Under the pieces are notes generated by a model. It did no database searches. It was not told the DNA's origin and worked only from the letters and a program-made list of their open reading frames with translations. 64,000 nt of DNA, taken from NCBI GenBank assembly GCA_019633425.1, contig WSUB01000021.1, positions 1 through 64,000 on the forward strand. The letters run 5' to 3'. Positions 1-11,315 of the stretch are shown here, one piece after another. A program made the translations under genes and the position numbers. This DNA is from Tulasnella sp. 424. Taxonomy: Eukaryota; Basidiomycota; Agaricomycetes; Cantharellales; Tulasnellaceae. Position 1 is the first letter of the stretch. Each line of letters begins with the position of its first letter.

Positions 1-2
1 AA

Positions 3-215
3 TCAACCATCCAAGTGTTGAACGACGCCGTCCATCATTCGCGCATGAAACACATTCCAGTCGCTGAATTCTGGATTCGAGATGAGGTCTCCAAAGCTAT
101 GTCTATTTCTGTTCATTACTGTCCCACTGAAGAAATGCCAGCCGATCTCCTCACCAAGGCTCTCACTCGTCAAACTGTCATGGACCTTCGAGAACGAATG
201 GGGCTCCATATGTGA
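3..215 (+). mobile_element. Ty1/copia retrotransposon, 3' end of polyprotein (RNase H C-terminus)
   Basis: The window opens inside an open frame that reads STIQVLND, then HSRMKHIPVAEFWIRDEV, then PTEEMPADLLTKALTR, and stops at 213-215. This is the usual C-terminus of a copia-type Pol: the H.R.KHI block and the 'PT.…AD.LTK.L' block close the RNase H domain of Pseudoviridae-type retrotransposons. Only the last ~70 residues are present, so integrase, reverse transcriptase and the 5' LTR lie outside. The visible frame has no lesion. A purine-rich GAGGGGAT stretch at about 236-243 looks like the polypurine tract that precedes a 3' LTR. Family assignment is firm; activity cannot be judged. Confidence 0.8.
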
Positions 216-244
216 TTCCTCAGAGGCACTTCGTCGAGGGGATG

Positions 245-632
245 TGTTGCACAGTGTCGTGCGTCTCCTCTTTGCCTCTATCGCGTTCGCTATATTCGAT
301 TTGGTATGGACTATTATTCCCATGATTTGTTGTAATAATACTATGATGTTCGTATCATGTTTGTGGCGTATTTGTACATGTTGTGAGTTTGTTTGTTACT
401 ACTACTATATATACTACATGTACACGTACGAATAATAATTTATCGACTCTTCGACTCCCCCTTCTCAGTGTGAGATACCCACAGTCGTCGGATTGCTGCG
501 TTAAACACCTTTCATCGAAATTTTGTGGTAGTCGGCGGGGAAATGGAGGAGAAGCGGAGGGGGGTGCATCAAGGAGTGGTGGATGACTGTACTGGAACTG
601 TACTGGCAGCCCAAAAACATAAGCAAACAACA
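245..632 (+). repeat. Probable 3' LTR of the copia element (right edge uncertain)
   Basis: Directly after the purine tract the sequence begins TGTTG at 245, the common 5' end of copia LTRs. A matching CAACA-like end is seen near 625-632; an earlier end near 480 is also possible. The interior is A/T-rich and non-coding. No second LTR copy or target-site duplication is in the window, so the boundaries are inferred. Confidence 0.4.
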
Positions 633-1021
633 GAATCAGATGAAAATAGGATATGTTCAGCCCGTGAAAGCAAAGCAAGAAAAGTAAAGGAGATCATAGA
701 AGACACGGGAATCAAAAGTAGGAGAAAACTAAACATGGAGGATGTGGACTCAGCACCGAGGTGAGGAGGCGGAGCCTGAACCCGGACCCAAATTAGTAGA
801 TGGCACAACCCAAGGCCGAGGACACCGATGGTCCGCAAGGCTTAGACCCCTTCGTTCCTGCGAGGACAGACCCCCATCACTCTACTATGACGGGTTCTAG
901 GAACCCGTGACACCTTGGGATCCCTTTTCACGATGCCTCTGCAAATGTTCCTGCAGCGTATTCAATTTGTTTACTTTATCCTCTAAACTGATCCAGATAT
1001 AGCTACTTAAGCAAGCTGTAA
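633..1021. other. Non-coding spacer between copia element and DIS3 3' end
   Basis: No convincing gene. It contains a perfect 8-bp inverted repeat with a 3-nt loop at 890-908 (ACGGGTTC-TAG-GAACCCGT) of unknown meaning. Confidence 0.5.
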
Positions 1022-4000
1022 TCAAGGCACACTCGATTGACCGACACCGACAAGCCGCATTTTTACCTTCCCTCTCTGTGTGTTCTTGTCCTTCTCGACG
1101 GAAATTTCAACCTCCACTTGATCAAACACCGATATTTGAATCTCTCCATCACCCCTTGGTGAGGGTATTGTGACAGTGTAGGCTTCGGCATTGTATTTTG
1201 TTGATCCCTCAAATAAAATCAACCCTTCGAGTCCGAGCCTTCAGAAGATTTGTCAAGATTCTTCCGTCCAGACAGGGTGAATGCACTTACGCAGAAACAA
1301 AAACAGATATGCCGTTGCGGAATGTCCGGATCACAAAAGCCTTTTCATTTGGCAATCTATCTCCCGCTAGAGTCTCCCGAGCCTTCAGGGCCAATCCAGT
1401 GTAAAACTCTGTCGATGCCCGACTTGCCATTTGGGCCATGCGGTGGCGCCTATTGATGTTGTCGAGGATGTGTTCGACTCGGTGCCGGGAATGAAGGCTC
1501 GCATGCAACGACGAAAAAGCAATTGCAGCTGACAATTGACGGTGAACTAGTACATCTGCCCCACAAGGCGCTTTCGCTATCAGTGCTTAGCTTCCAGGGA
1601 ATTGCCTTATCAGAGCTTACCGGCATAACGTCGGATGGGACTCGTAAAGTGCGTGTATATTGGACTTGCCAAACCGTAGTGTGAAAAGGCATCCCTGGCA
1701 ACGCTCCCAGACGCGAAGTACTCGGCTGCAAGCATGCATCGCGTCGCCATGATGCGTACCAGCGTATTGAATGATGGTTCATTGGGATCCTAGTACTGGT
1801 CATTGACCTTGTGTGGGCTCCATGGGTTTCAGAAATGACTCACAATGCACCGATCGAGTGAGGTCGCAAGTGCGCCAGAACTCGAAACATCCAGCTCTAT
1901 GCCCTTGCGCTTCATGAGAATATCTTGAAGTTTCTCGAAATTGGTCTTAGGAGGTGCCACATGTCGCCTACATGAATCATCAGTCAAAAGAGAAGGGGGA
2001 GAGTATGTGCCGCCATGCCTTAGAACCGCCGTCTGGGGGAATGCCTCGTGGATCCTTCTCGCCACACTCACGTTCGCCAACAGCATAAACTCTTCGACAA
2101 GGCTATTGGTCTCGAAAAGCACCTTCTGCTCGACATCAACCGGGTCCGAAGACTCCGCGCTTTGAAGATGAATCTTAATTTCGGGAGACGCCAGATTCAA
2201 CGCGCCTGCAGCCATCCTAGCCGCTTTTAATTTCTTTGCCAGTAAGTTCAATAGCCGTATGCTTTCTGTGAGTGGATCAGACATGGAGCTAGAGCGGCAC
2301 GCTTTAGCGATCAGTGTACTAAACGAGCTGCTGCACTCTGACCTGTTATCCATGCGGTTCTGCGCCTCCTCATAGGTAAATGCCATTTTGGAAGCAATTA
2401 CGGACTTTGTGAAACGAACATTGACGATTTCGGCCATCGGAGTTAGTTCCTAAGAGATACTTCGGTTACCTTTGTGACAGGCCCCCTGAGTAGGTCGATC
2501 TGCTCACCCAAATCGCCGAGAAAGCGAGGCGTTCCACATGGGGACGTAATGAGCAGAGGTTGGTTCCAAGTAAGCTTGGCAACATGTCGATTCTTTGATC
2601 CACTAGATAGACCGTTGTGCCTCTTGATGCTGCCTCACTGTCCATGGGGGTGTCGGCATGGACAAAATGAGATACGTCGGCGATATCTGTTTAAACCGAG
2701 AGGGTAGTCCTGAGAGAGCGTAGAGAATTCAGCTGATAAATATCCTTACGGACGCCGGCCTCGATGTTTCCGTTGGGTAGCTCGCGAGCGTGAAGTGCGT
2801 CGTCGATATCCTGACAACCTAGCCGAAAACAAACTGGTAAGGCAAAGGAACGTGAAGGAGTGCTTGTGTTCCATTACCAGGAGGATCTATACTGCAAATC
2901 AACAAGTCACGCAGATCTGCCCGTCCTAACCAGACGGAGCTGCCTTCCTCCTTCGGCGGGACAACCCAGGAATCACCTTCCGGGGTAGACACTCACGAAC
3001 AGCTCTTCCGAAAGGCCTAAATGGGACTTCAAACTCGAGGAGCAGACTCTCTCGTTCTGCTTCTTTGCTTTCAACCTTTCCAAGGGAACGGACGAAATGA
3101 CCTTCTGGATAACGGGATGTGGCATCCCACCGATCCATAGTTACCAGTATCTTTTGGTCGAGAAGGGAAGGGGCTTGACGAGTGCGAAGTCGGATGCGTG
3201 GTATCGAACGAGCCAAAGGCGTTGCGAAGACAGCTTGGACCGTGTTTCCTGTCTGTATATGACTTGACAGCGATCTCCGGTCGATATGACAGACGTACCT
3301 GGAGGAATTATTGTGAGGATAAGCGTCAAATTAAGTGAGACAGTTCGGCGCTACATACGCTCTCCAGTTGCGTTTGATTATGCCAACAATCTTGCCGGTT
3401 GGTTGGGGTTGTGCTCTGCTGTTCCTCGATTCAGAAGCGCCATCCTTCCGCTCACGTCGCAGTTCTTTCTTTTCCGTTTCGTCCATTCCCTCTCCCTCCT
3501 CGCCATCCGAGTCGTCTGGGTCGTCGTCCTTCAGAGTAGCTTGGGGAAGACGATTTAGAGTCCAAGTTAATTCAATCGAGCGCTATGATGTACCTTCCTG
3601 ATCGATCACTTCATCCGCCGAAGTTCTCCATTCACTCTGAGGAAATATTTCGACGGCTACAACGTCTCCATCCACTGCTCTATTCATATTCTCGCGGCCA
3701 ATTAGGATGATAGGTTTGGAGAAAGCCGGGACGTTGACGCTTCCCTAGAACGGATGGACATCTTAAGTAGTGTACGAGACATGGGAATAATCGTCCTGTG
3801 CCTACCTCGAGGTAGTTGTACTGGCTAGCGTTGAAATGCCCCTGGTGGAGATGTCCACTTGCTACGCCTGCTTTGCAGGAGGCGACGGAGAGATGCTGCG
3901 CACGAGGTCAGATGGTTAGATGTGCAATGCAACGGGTAGCGAACCTCGGGGTATAGAGCGGATTTTTTTGAAATCATTTGGATCCCTTCTGCATCGGCGT

Positions 4001-4965
4001 CTTCTTCGTGAGCAGCGATGACATCGACGAGATCCTCAGCTTCTGGAAGGCCAGTAATATAGTCCCTAACTGGTCCAATAATGAGATAAATCCTGGCGAC
4101 AAGCGGAAATAATGTACCTCGAGCAGTGGGGATGCCGAGCTCCCCTGCGAACTTCCGATTGGCGGCATCGTCGGTCAGGAGAACGGCAACGGGTATTTCC
4201 GCGACGTTTCGTTTGGATTGACCTTTAGGTAGTGCCTCGATGAGATGGGAGTTATACCATTTTGTCGCCACTCTAATGCCTATTAGAATCATGTAAGCTC
4301 GCGATTGTCGAGAAGGAGAGAGGAATGAGTTCTCAATAGACAGACCGCGATCGTTCCTGTCATTTGGTGTTTCGTCTTCGTGCCGTGTAATGGATGTCTC
4401 GCTGACAGGAAATGAAATAATTCAGCCTTGTGCTCAGTACGAGAGGAGTGACTGAGCACCCGGACCTGCTGAATTCGTTATAATAGATCCAGACGATCTT
4501 GTCCTCTGATTGAGAAAGCTGCTTCAACCGACTGTACAAGGGAAGGCTACGATGGCGGACTTCCTCTAGAACAGTTTGAAGAATGATTATAGGGACCTTG
4601 AAGGAACTATGTTCCATGAGATCCATTTGATGAAGGAAGACATTCGTATCTGGGACGATGAAGTGACCGGATGGATATGCATGGTGGTGAGGATAGCCGT
4701 TTGTCGGGAGAGAGGGGCGCTGAGGAGAAGAAGAAGAGAGAGAGTCAAAACAGACGGGGCACCCGATAACACCGCATGGGATTGAGGGTCGCAGGTAACG
4801 TTCTCGTATGACTGTCATCGAGTGGAAGTGGTGAGATTTGATGCGATTCGGGCCGTATTGCGACACACCTTTGACAACTTTTCCTTTGGCAGTCTTTCTG
4901 AAGAACTTGCGGCGGGTGTATTCCGCTTCTGTTCGGCTCCTTTTCAATACCACGATCTCCGACAT
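1022..4965 (-). CDS. DIS3: Exosome exoribonuclease DIS3/RRP44 (PIN + RNase II)
   Basis: Catalytic subunit of the RNA exosome, with an endonucleolytic PIN domain and a 3'-5' RNase II-type (RNB) exonuclease domain. Read on the minus strand: the N-terminus [20 protein letters not shown], then a PIN domain with [29 protein letters not shown] and [20 protein letters not shown] (about 4.1-4.7 kb), which keeps the acidic PIN residues. The RNB active-site block [17 protein letters not shown] lies at about 2.77-2.82 kb, [18 protein letters not shown] at about 2.1 kb, and [10 protein letters not shown] plus the [20 protein letters not shown] block at 1.3-1.9 kb. A C-terminal S1-like segment ends at TGA 1022. 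The gene has many short introns. ATG 4965 matches the family N-terminus; an upstream GTG extension is not needed. It is divergent from KAR5 with a 246-bp shared promoter. Confidence 0.93.
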
Positions 4966-5211
4966 GGTGGTGGTGACGATTTCAATGAAAATGTAATCCT
5001 GTTTGTTCAACTTGTTTGTCCCAGCGTCAAACGCCCACGCGTTCGTGCCCGACGTTGGATTCCGTCCCTGCACCGTGGTTCGTCATCCAAATCACTGTGT
5101 GGAGCTCGCACTGAAATATGATTTGGAACAGTGTCTGGATTCTCTTACAGTCCAGCACCTCTCCATAGAGACAGATTTCTTTAAACTCTTTCCTAGGCCC
5201 TTCCTCCAACG

Positions 5212-7594
5212 ATGGTTAACGTCGGTATTTTCAAGACCAGACCTACGGCTATTATGAGGCAGCTCAACATCTCACTGACTGTCCTACTATTCTTCATCAC
5301 CATCGCTTCCGGCTCTTTCCTTGACTTCGTCTTTCATTCTTCTCGACACCCGTCAGAACAAAATGGTCTATCTGAAGTCCCCGCGTCCGATACAGATCCG
5401 TCCCAAAGGATCTGGAACATGGTTCCTGTCAACGGTGAGATAATCTGAGCAGCCCGTTAGCCTCTAGAAGTTCTTACAATATACTTCAGATCTGACTCCG
5501 TCGGAAATAAGCCTTGTCAACCGACTAAAAAGCTTCGCCGAACGAGCACCCTCGTCAGATTGCTTCAAACGTTCTTTGTCCACGCTGAAGGTAAAATGTG
5601 GGGAGGAATCGGAACCAGATGAAGGGGAGAGGGTTCGCTGTGAGTGCCCTGTCTTAAAGCCCCACTGGGGTCGTTGTGGTTTGATCATTGCCTTCAGTAG
5701 CCATATCTATGACCCTTTGTGAACTGGAAACGGCGGCATATGCTGGCATTCCTTTAGAATGCTTGGAGTTCTCGCACGGAACTGAAATTCGCACTCCCGA
5801 GCATAAAACTGCTCCACAAGCTGTTTGCGTCGCGTGAGTTTCGTGGCTGAGCGGGAACAATACCGCTGAGCTCTAAATCCGATACTGGTAGCGCCCTTTC
5901 GCGCAGCCCGCAGCATTGGTCTTCTTACTCCGGCTACTTGAGAGACGTTCCCCAGCTTTGCTTTGCTTTCAGACGGTGGCACGACATTGGTTAGTGCTCT
6001 AACCCAACGTCTTCGTTTCTCTCGTTCACCCGCTGATATCTTTTCTAACGCTGAAGATACTGGTAGGAACTTTCCAGAGCTCGATTCTCATATTAAACTT
6101 GCTCGTGGTTCCATTAGCTCACCTGATCCAGCGCAACACATCAATTGAGGCCCTCAATCTGCTAGTCCTACTGCGAGGCCGAGAGGAAGCTGAATCCAAG
6201 CGGCTACAGCAAATGAAAATAACTATAGAAGACATGGAAATGATGAAACAGGACTTGCAGCACTCGGTTGAGAGGATGCGGGAGGCTCCTCGGGAGGCTC
6301 TCGTCGAGGCATCAGACATGATAGCACAGGTAGGCCTTCGAGACACGCCAAGCAAGGGCTACCTCACTCTTTGAAACAGCTGTTTGAGCAGCACTCAGAA
6401 ATGTTAGAAGAGGTGCAGGACGCCCTGGTCCTGCGACTGCAACAATCGCATGAACTTGTCATCCGAGAGGTGCGTCTCTCTGCGGTCTAGACAACTGCCT
6501 CTCGTACACCTACCCCATTTGCCTTCATAGCTTCGCCGAGCAGTTATTTTGACTGTAGAAAAGGTAGTTAGAGCAAGCGGGTCGGGCAACTTCAAGTCGC
6601 TCTCACGATCTAATAAACACGCAGCACTCAGAGGCGATAGCGACAGCATTCGAGACAGCTAAATATCATTCCCAAAAGTCTCACCTGCTACTCCAAAATC
6701 AATATGAACTCGCCTCGAGTGCCTTGGTGAGTGACTTCCTTCGATCAGTCCTGTCTGCTACTGAGCCAACGACCGAAGGACGCCCTCGATGCAAAGTGGC
6801 AGGGGTTCGCTCTACGTATGCTTGCTCTCCACGAGTCTACCGAGGCAATCCTCGCATCAGCCTCACGAGCGTCGTCAGAGCTAGATACGCAATTTCAGAA
6901 ACTTACTCAGCATCAGGTTCTTCCCCCCGGCATCAGAGAAAAGATTGGGACGCTGACGGTCCTGTAGGTGTCTATTGACAAAACTTCGAGGTCTCTGGAT
7001 ACCCTATCCACTTCCCTGGAACAGCTTGTCGCTCTTGCCGAGGATAGACTAATCTCCATCAACAACACCGCCTGGGAGGTCCAAAATTCGTTATCAACGA
7101 GTGTTACCCCTGGCTGGTTCCTCCGGGTCGCAGAGGATGTATTATGGAGTGCGTATTTGCAGCTCAAGCATCGTAAGAGAAACTTTTGCGATTGCCGTTC
7201 AAAGGCCATGCTGAAAGCCTCGACATAGTGGGTGTGAAACGCCTCGCGGCATCGGTCGATATCGCCTACTACATGCTTCCAGCATGCTGGTATATTCTTC
7301 GGCCAGCTAGTATCTTCTGGGGGATCGCAACGGCTTTCGCTCGCGCAGCTGCAGTTGGTGTCCATCTCCACAACGCACCCGTCAATGTGTCTTGACTCAC
7401 GTGCCGTCTGTTGCTAGCAGGTTTGCATAGTAATTGCGTTGTCTATTAGCCAAGCAGTACTCCTTCAGCTGTTCTCCTTGATGACGAAGATACGAGGAAA
7501 GCGCCCATTCAGGAGTAATCAGGGGGCTGGCATTCGTTACCAATACACGTTCGTTAGAGATCGTATTCTTCGTTCGGATCCAGACCGCTTCTAA
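5212..7594 (+). CDS. KAR5: Nuclear fusion protein KAR5/Tht1 family
   Basis: Kar5/Tht1 proteins sit in the ER/nuclear envelope and are needed for nuclear membrane fusion during karyogamy. The spliced product starts with a signal peptide (hydrophobic run ISLTVLLFFITIASGSF) and has a Cys-containing lumenal domain. The diagnostic block YWSSYSGYLRDVPQLCFAFR with RRWHDID falls at about 5.86-5.99 kb. Long helical, coiled-coil-prone segments follow (6.1-7.2 kb). A membrane segment rich in YYMLPACWYILRP is at about 7.26-7.35 kb. A final exon from 7421 (VCIVIALSISQAVLLQLF, then a basic tail) ends at TAA 7592-7594; it needs an intron from about 7354 or 7360 to 7420, both phase 0. Without that splice the frame stops at 7395 and loses the second membrane helix. 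ATG 5212 was chosen; an in-frame ATG at 5254 is also possible. Convergent with the downstream polymerase. Confidence 0.82.
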
Positions 7595-8023
7595 CAATTG
7601 CGTTTTTGTGTGACAGTGAAATATCCTCGATAAAACAACCCACCATAAAGGAAACCACGGTCCGACTCGGAGGATTCGATGCTCAACCGCATCGTGCTTC
7701 CACAAGGCTATCACCCGCATCCTCAAAGGCACACGACAACTCAGCCCACAACCTGGATCGAGGATTCTCCCGGAGCGTGTCGCTTCCCCTTTGATGACGA
7801 CGAAAGCCCAGGCATTGGATCGATCTGTTGTCGCTCGCTTCATGACATCCTCCGATTCTCTTGCATGATTTCTGCACTCTTGGCATCCATCACTCACCAT
7901 TTCTGCATGTCTTGTTATGTCAAACTCATCCTAGCGAACACTTTAAATGCATTAACACACTACTTCTAGTTGTCTCATTCTATGCATTGCAAACTCCATT
8001 TGTCGTACTCCTTCTACTGCGAG
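7595..8023. other. Convergent intergenic region KAR5 / DNA polymerase X
   Basis: About 430 bp between two converging stop codons. Open frames here are scattered and unlike any known protein; probably 3' UTRs. No other feature seen. Confidence 0.5.
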
Positions 8024-11000
8024 TTAGGACCTCACCCGTTCGTGGGGCAGTTGCCAAGGTACTCCCAGGACTTTGAATATCTCTTCCTCTGTTCTTGAGG
8101 CGACGAGGGAGCCTTCAGTGACCTTTTCGCCGGTCTCGGGATCCCGTGTCGCTCCTGCCCAAAGGCCGCGTTGGTTGAGACTGAAACCTTTATGGCGAGC
8201 CAGTAACCGCATACTGCGGTTGAAAATATCATCCCCTAACGAAAGGCTAAGTATTGCGGTGCCGATGTCCAGGTTCGTCCTACGTACCAGTGAAGTAGAG
8301 TAAAGCAGCGCCCCATTGATGATATGAGACAGTCAGAATATCTGCGACGCGCCTCGATCTCAGCCGATTCGTCAACTCGCGTGGATAAGGCAGCTGGCCT
8401 ACCAATCCGGCGCTGCCGAGAGGTTCCATTCAGTCGACAGAGCCCCATGAACTTCGCTTCTAGACCGTCGGTCGAGAAATCAGGCTCAGCGAGGGTATGT
8501 GTAATTACCCCCTTTTCACTCAGAGTGCGAAGCAGGCGGGACAAGACGCCTAAGAAGCAACGGTCAGGGTCGGGGTGAGGTGCCATCATCACAGAGGAAA
8601 CGCACCTCTGTGAGTGCGGCCATCTTGAGGATCTCGGGATAAAAGTATGTCAAGATCCCCACAGTCCGCTTTACCACTATTTCCCAACGTGTCTGAGCGA
8701 ATAGGTCGGCTGATGGAACAAACTAAGCGAACCGCACCGTCGGTAACTTCCCATTATCTCCATTTGAAGCCGAGGGTCAATCGCGAGGGCTGTTGTCCCG
8801 AGATTGAAGGCCAAACCATCACCGTATGTCAAGGCAGCTTTTGATTATTACCCACCAGCAGCTTTAATCTCGTCATAGATCTGTGCGGCCTCTTCACGTG
8901 GCATCCTGGTCTGGAGGTCATCGTAATATTTAAGTCCAATCTGATATAGGATGTTAGCTCGCCATTTCGTGATGAAGATCATGCGTGGCACACCTTCTGG
9001 TTCTCATTCAGAGTGATACCACCCCGGCCGGCCCAGACGTCGTCGAGAGACCGCACCCCTTTCTGGTACCAGCCATACGCCGTTTTGGGCCCAACACCGT
9101 AAATGCCGATTAATTTCTGACATATTTGGTATTCTCCGCTTTTCTGATACTGTAGACGTTGAAGCTTGCCCGTAGATATGATCTCGGCAATCTAAGAGGG
9201 AATAATATCAACGCAGTGCATCTCAGAGCGCAGCTCTGGGCTGGTCGGGCACCTTGTCTGCTGTCTTTTCTCCGATACCATAGAGACGCCGGGCATCTTC
9301 AGCGTTTGTAATCCGCTTGTGTGATCGCTGAAGACTTCCTATTGCCTTTCTATATGCAAGTACTCTCCAGCGATCATCTGGACTAACGCTGGCTTCATGG
9401 ACTCTCAAAAGTTCTAGAAGCTAGAATTCGGTTAGACTCAACTCCAGCAACACCAAGGCCACGGTAGTCTCACAACATCTATGATATGATCATTCGGACC
9501 AGGCCCTTTCAGTTTGTAGCCGATCTCCATACACTGGTACCCCCTCCGGCCTTGCTGTCCCGTCGACGATTCATTCGGGGGTTGCTCGTCCTCCGACTCA
9601 TCGCCATGTCCAAACATAGCGTCCTCGTGGTATTTCGATAGTGGGTCATATGAAGGACCAGAGAGCCTGCTAACTGGTATATCCCTCCCGTCAGCCACGG
9701 TAGCTTCGTTCTGACCTTGACGATCAGGAGTATCGTCGAAATCCCTATCAGAAGGTGATTATTACGAGGCTCTCAATGATACAGCGACGAGAAGAGGGGC
9801 CGCGTACTCGATGGGCGACTCGCATCGTGAACTTCGTCGAGGCCGTTTTTGCCCTTGAGGGCCTCGCGCTGACGTCATTGCTTGGTGTCGACGCACCCTT
9901 CCCATGTATCTATGTTCAATTAACATGCGATCTGCTCTCAGTCCCCCAACCTCACGCTGAGTGACTCTTCAATAACGTACTGCTCTGCCTTTAGCTGATC
10001 TTGCAATGCACCACCATTGATTGAATTTGTGACCCAGTCCCAGCCCACAATGCGGATTTCGTGGGGTATGTCGTCAACTGCCCTGCCGCCGAGGCAACGC
10101 TTAATCGTCTCCTTTGTACCGGTTTGGCCTTTGGGGAGGTCACCTAGCGAAGCAATTCGTTCATAAAGCTTCTTTTGTAAAAGCCAAAGAAGTATCTCCA
10201 AACCGACATATGACGTGAGTGCATGTACTGGGATCGAAAGCAGGCTGGACCTTGCCTCCGTGTTTCATGACCTGCAGACCTGTTATTAAACGACCAACGC
10301 CGTGAAGACGCTAGAATCGCCTTACCAGCTCCAGGCGAATCCTGGTCCTATCTCCAACGGGCTTTCCTGGAGGTTCGGATGTGATCATGAATAGCGTGAC
10401 GCCCCGTAACACTTGAGGCTTGCTCGAGACTACTTCCGATAGTCTGTTCATAATGTCAACGGCAAGTTCAAAGTATGACAGTTGTTGCTTCTCCTTCGCT
10501 TTTTTGGCCGTAGACGTTGAGGGCTGACGGCTTTTAACTTTTCCACTTGTTCCAAGATTCACCGGTTGAACGATTTTGGATTTTGATCGACCAAGTAGTG
10601 CCTCTTTCGTAATTATTCTGGAGCCTACATTCGATGTAGAGGAACGTTTGGTTGGTCCAGCTAGTCCACTGAGGTCGCCTTTAGAACCAGTAGATGCCGC
10701 TTCTGCGTCGAGACTGCTTTTCGACGACCTTTCCTCGGAAGGGCTAGCCAGAGGTTGCGGGCTGCCGGTCCGAGAAGAAACGGGAGAAGAGCCAGTTGCT
10801 GGACTGGGGAGAAGGACGAGGGCAGCCTTGGTGAGGGGTATCGGCCTGGGCAGGCTCAAGTCCTCTTCGGCTGCCGAGGAGGGCTTTGACGAGGAGGTCC
10901 GATCTGTGGCTGAAGTAATGCCTGGGGCAGGGCTTGACGCTCGTGTTGGGTTAATGCGTTTTTCGGAGATACTAACAGCCGGGGAAGAAATATTGTGGCC

Positions 11001-11315
11001 TTGTTTGAGCTTCTTCCTTGCTGGTTCCTCACGGCTGCTTCCCACGTCATGTCTTTGGGCTTTTGCATCCTCCGTTTTCGAGTCCTTCGTACCTGCCTGT
11101 TCGACTGACCTGGGCATTCTCATCCTCGGTCAGAATGCAACCCAATCAACCACGAAGCTTCTCTTCTACCTGAACTTGGACTTCTGGCCTGATCCTCTGC
11201 CAGCTCTTCTAGCCTCGTTAAACTGCCTGAAGTTGGACCAATCCTCGTCGTCCGCATCAGATGACATGCCTTTGAAGAGGGCGTCGTCGGTGTCGAAGAA
11301 TTCTTGGGGGATCAT
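8024..11315 (-). CDS. POL4: Family X DNA polymerase, Pol lambda/Pol4-like, with BRCT domain
   Basis: A gap-filling polymerase for non-homologous end joining and base excision repair. N-terminus MIPQEFFDTDDALFKGMSSD (ATG 11315), then a Ser/Pro-rich basic linker and a BRCT domain (about 10.4-9.95 kb, with DIPHEIRIVGWDWVTNSING). The 8-kDa/HhH region follows (VLAYRKAIGSLQRSHKRIT, then YGIGEKTADK), then fingers/palm. Catalytic pieces are all visible after splicing: MGSYRR (about 8.75 kb), CGDLDIL (about 8.65 kb) with two Asp, and RRIDIL, whose third Asp is split by an intron (about 8.34/8.42 kb). The C-terminus reads GAALLYFTG, DDIFNRSMRLLARHKGFSL and EEEIFKVLGVPWQLPHER, ending at TAA 8024. The active site is therefore complete. 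The BRCT plus HhH layout separates it from Pol beta; Pol lambda versus Pol4 is a naming choice. Confidence 0.9.

Noticed and set aside
7397..7900. 167-codon minus-strand ORF next to KAR5
   Set aside because: Overlaps the last KAR5 exon antisense and matches no family; the plus-strand membrane exon is the better explanation.
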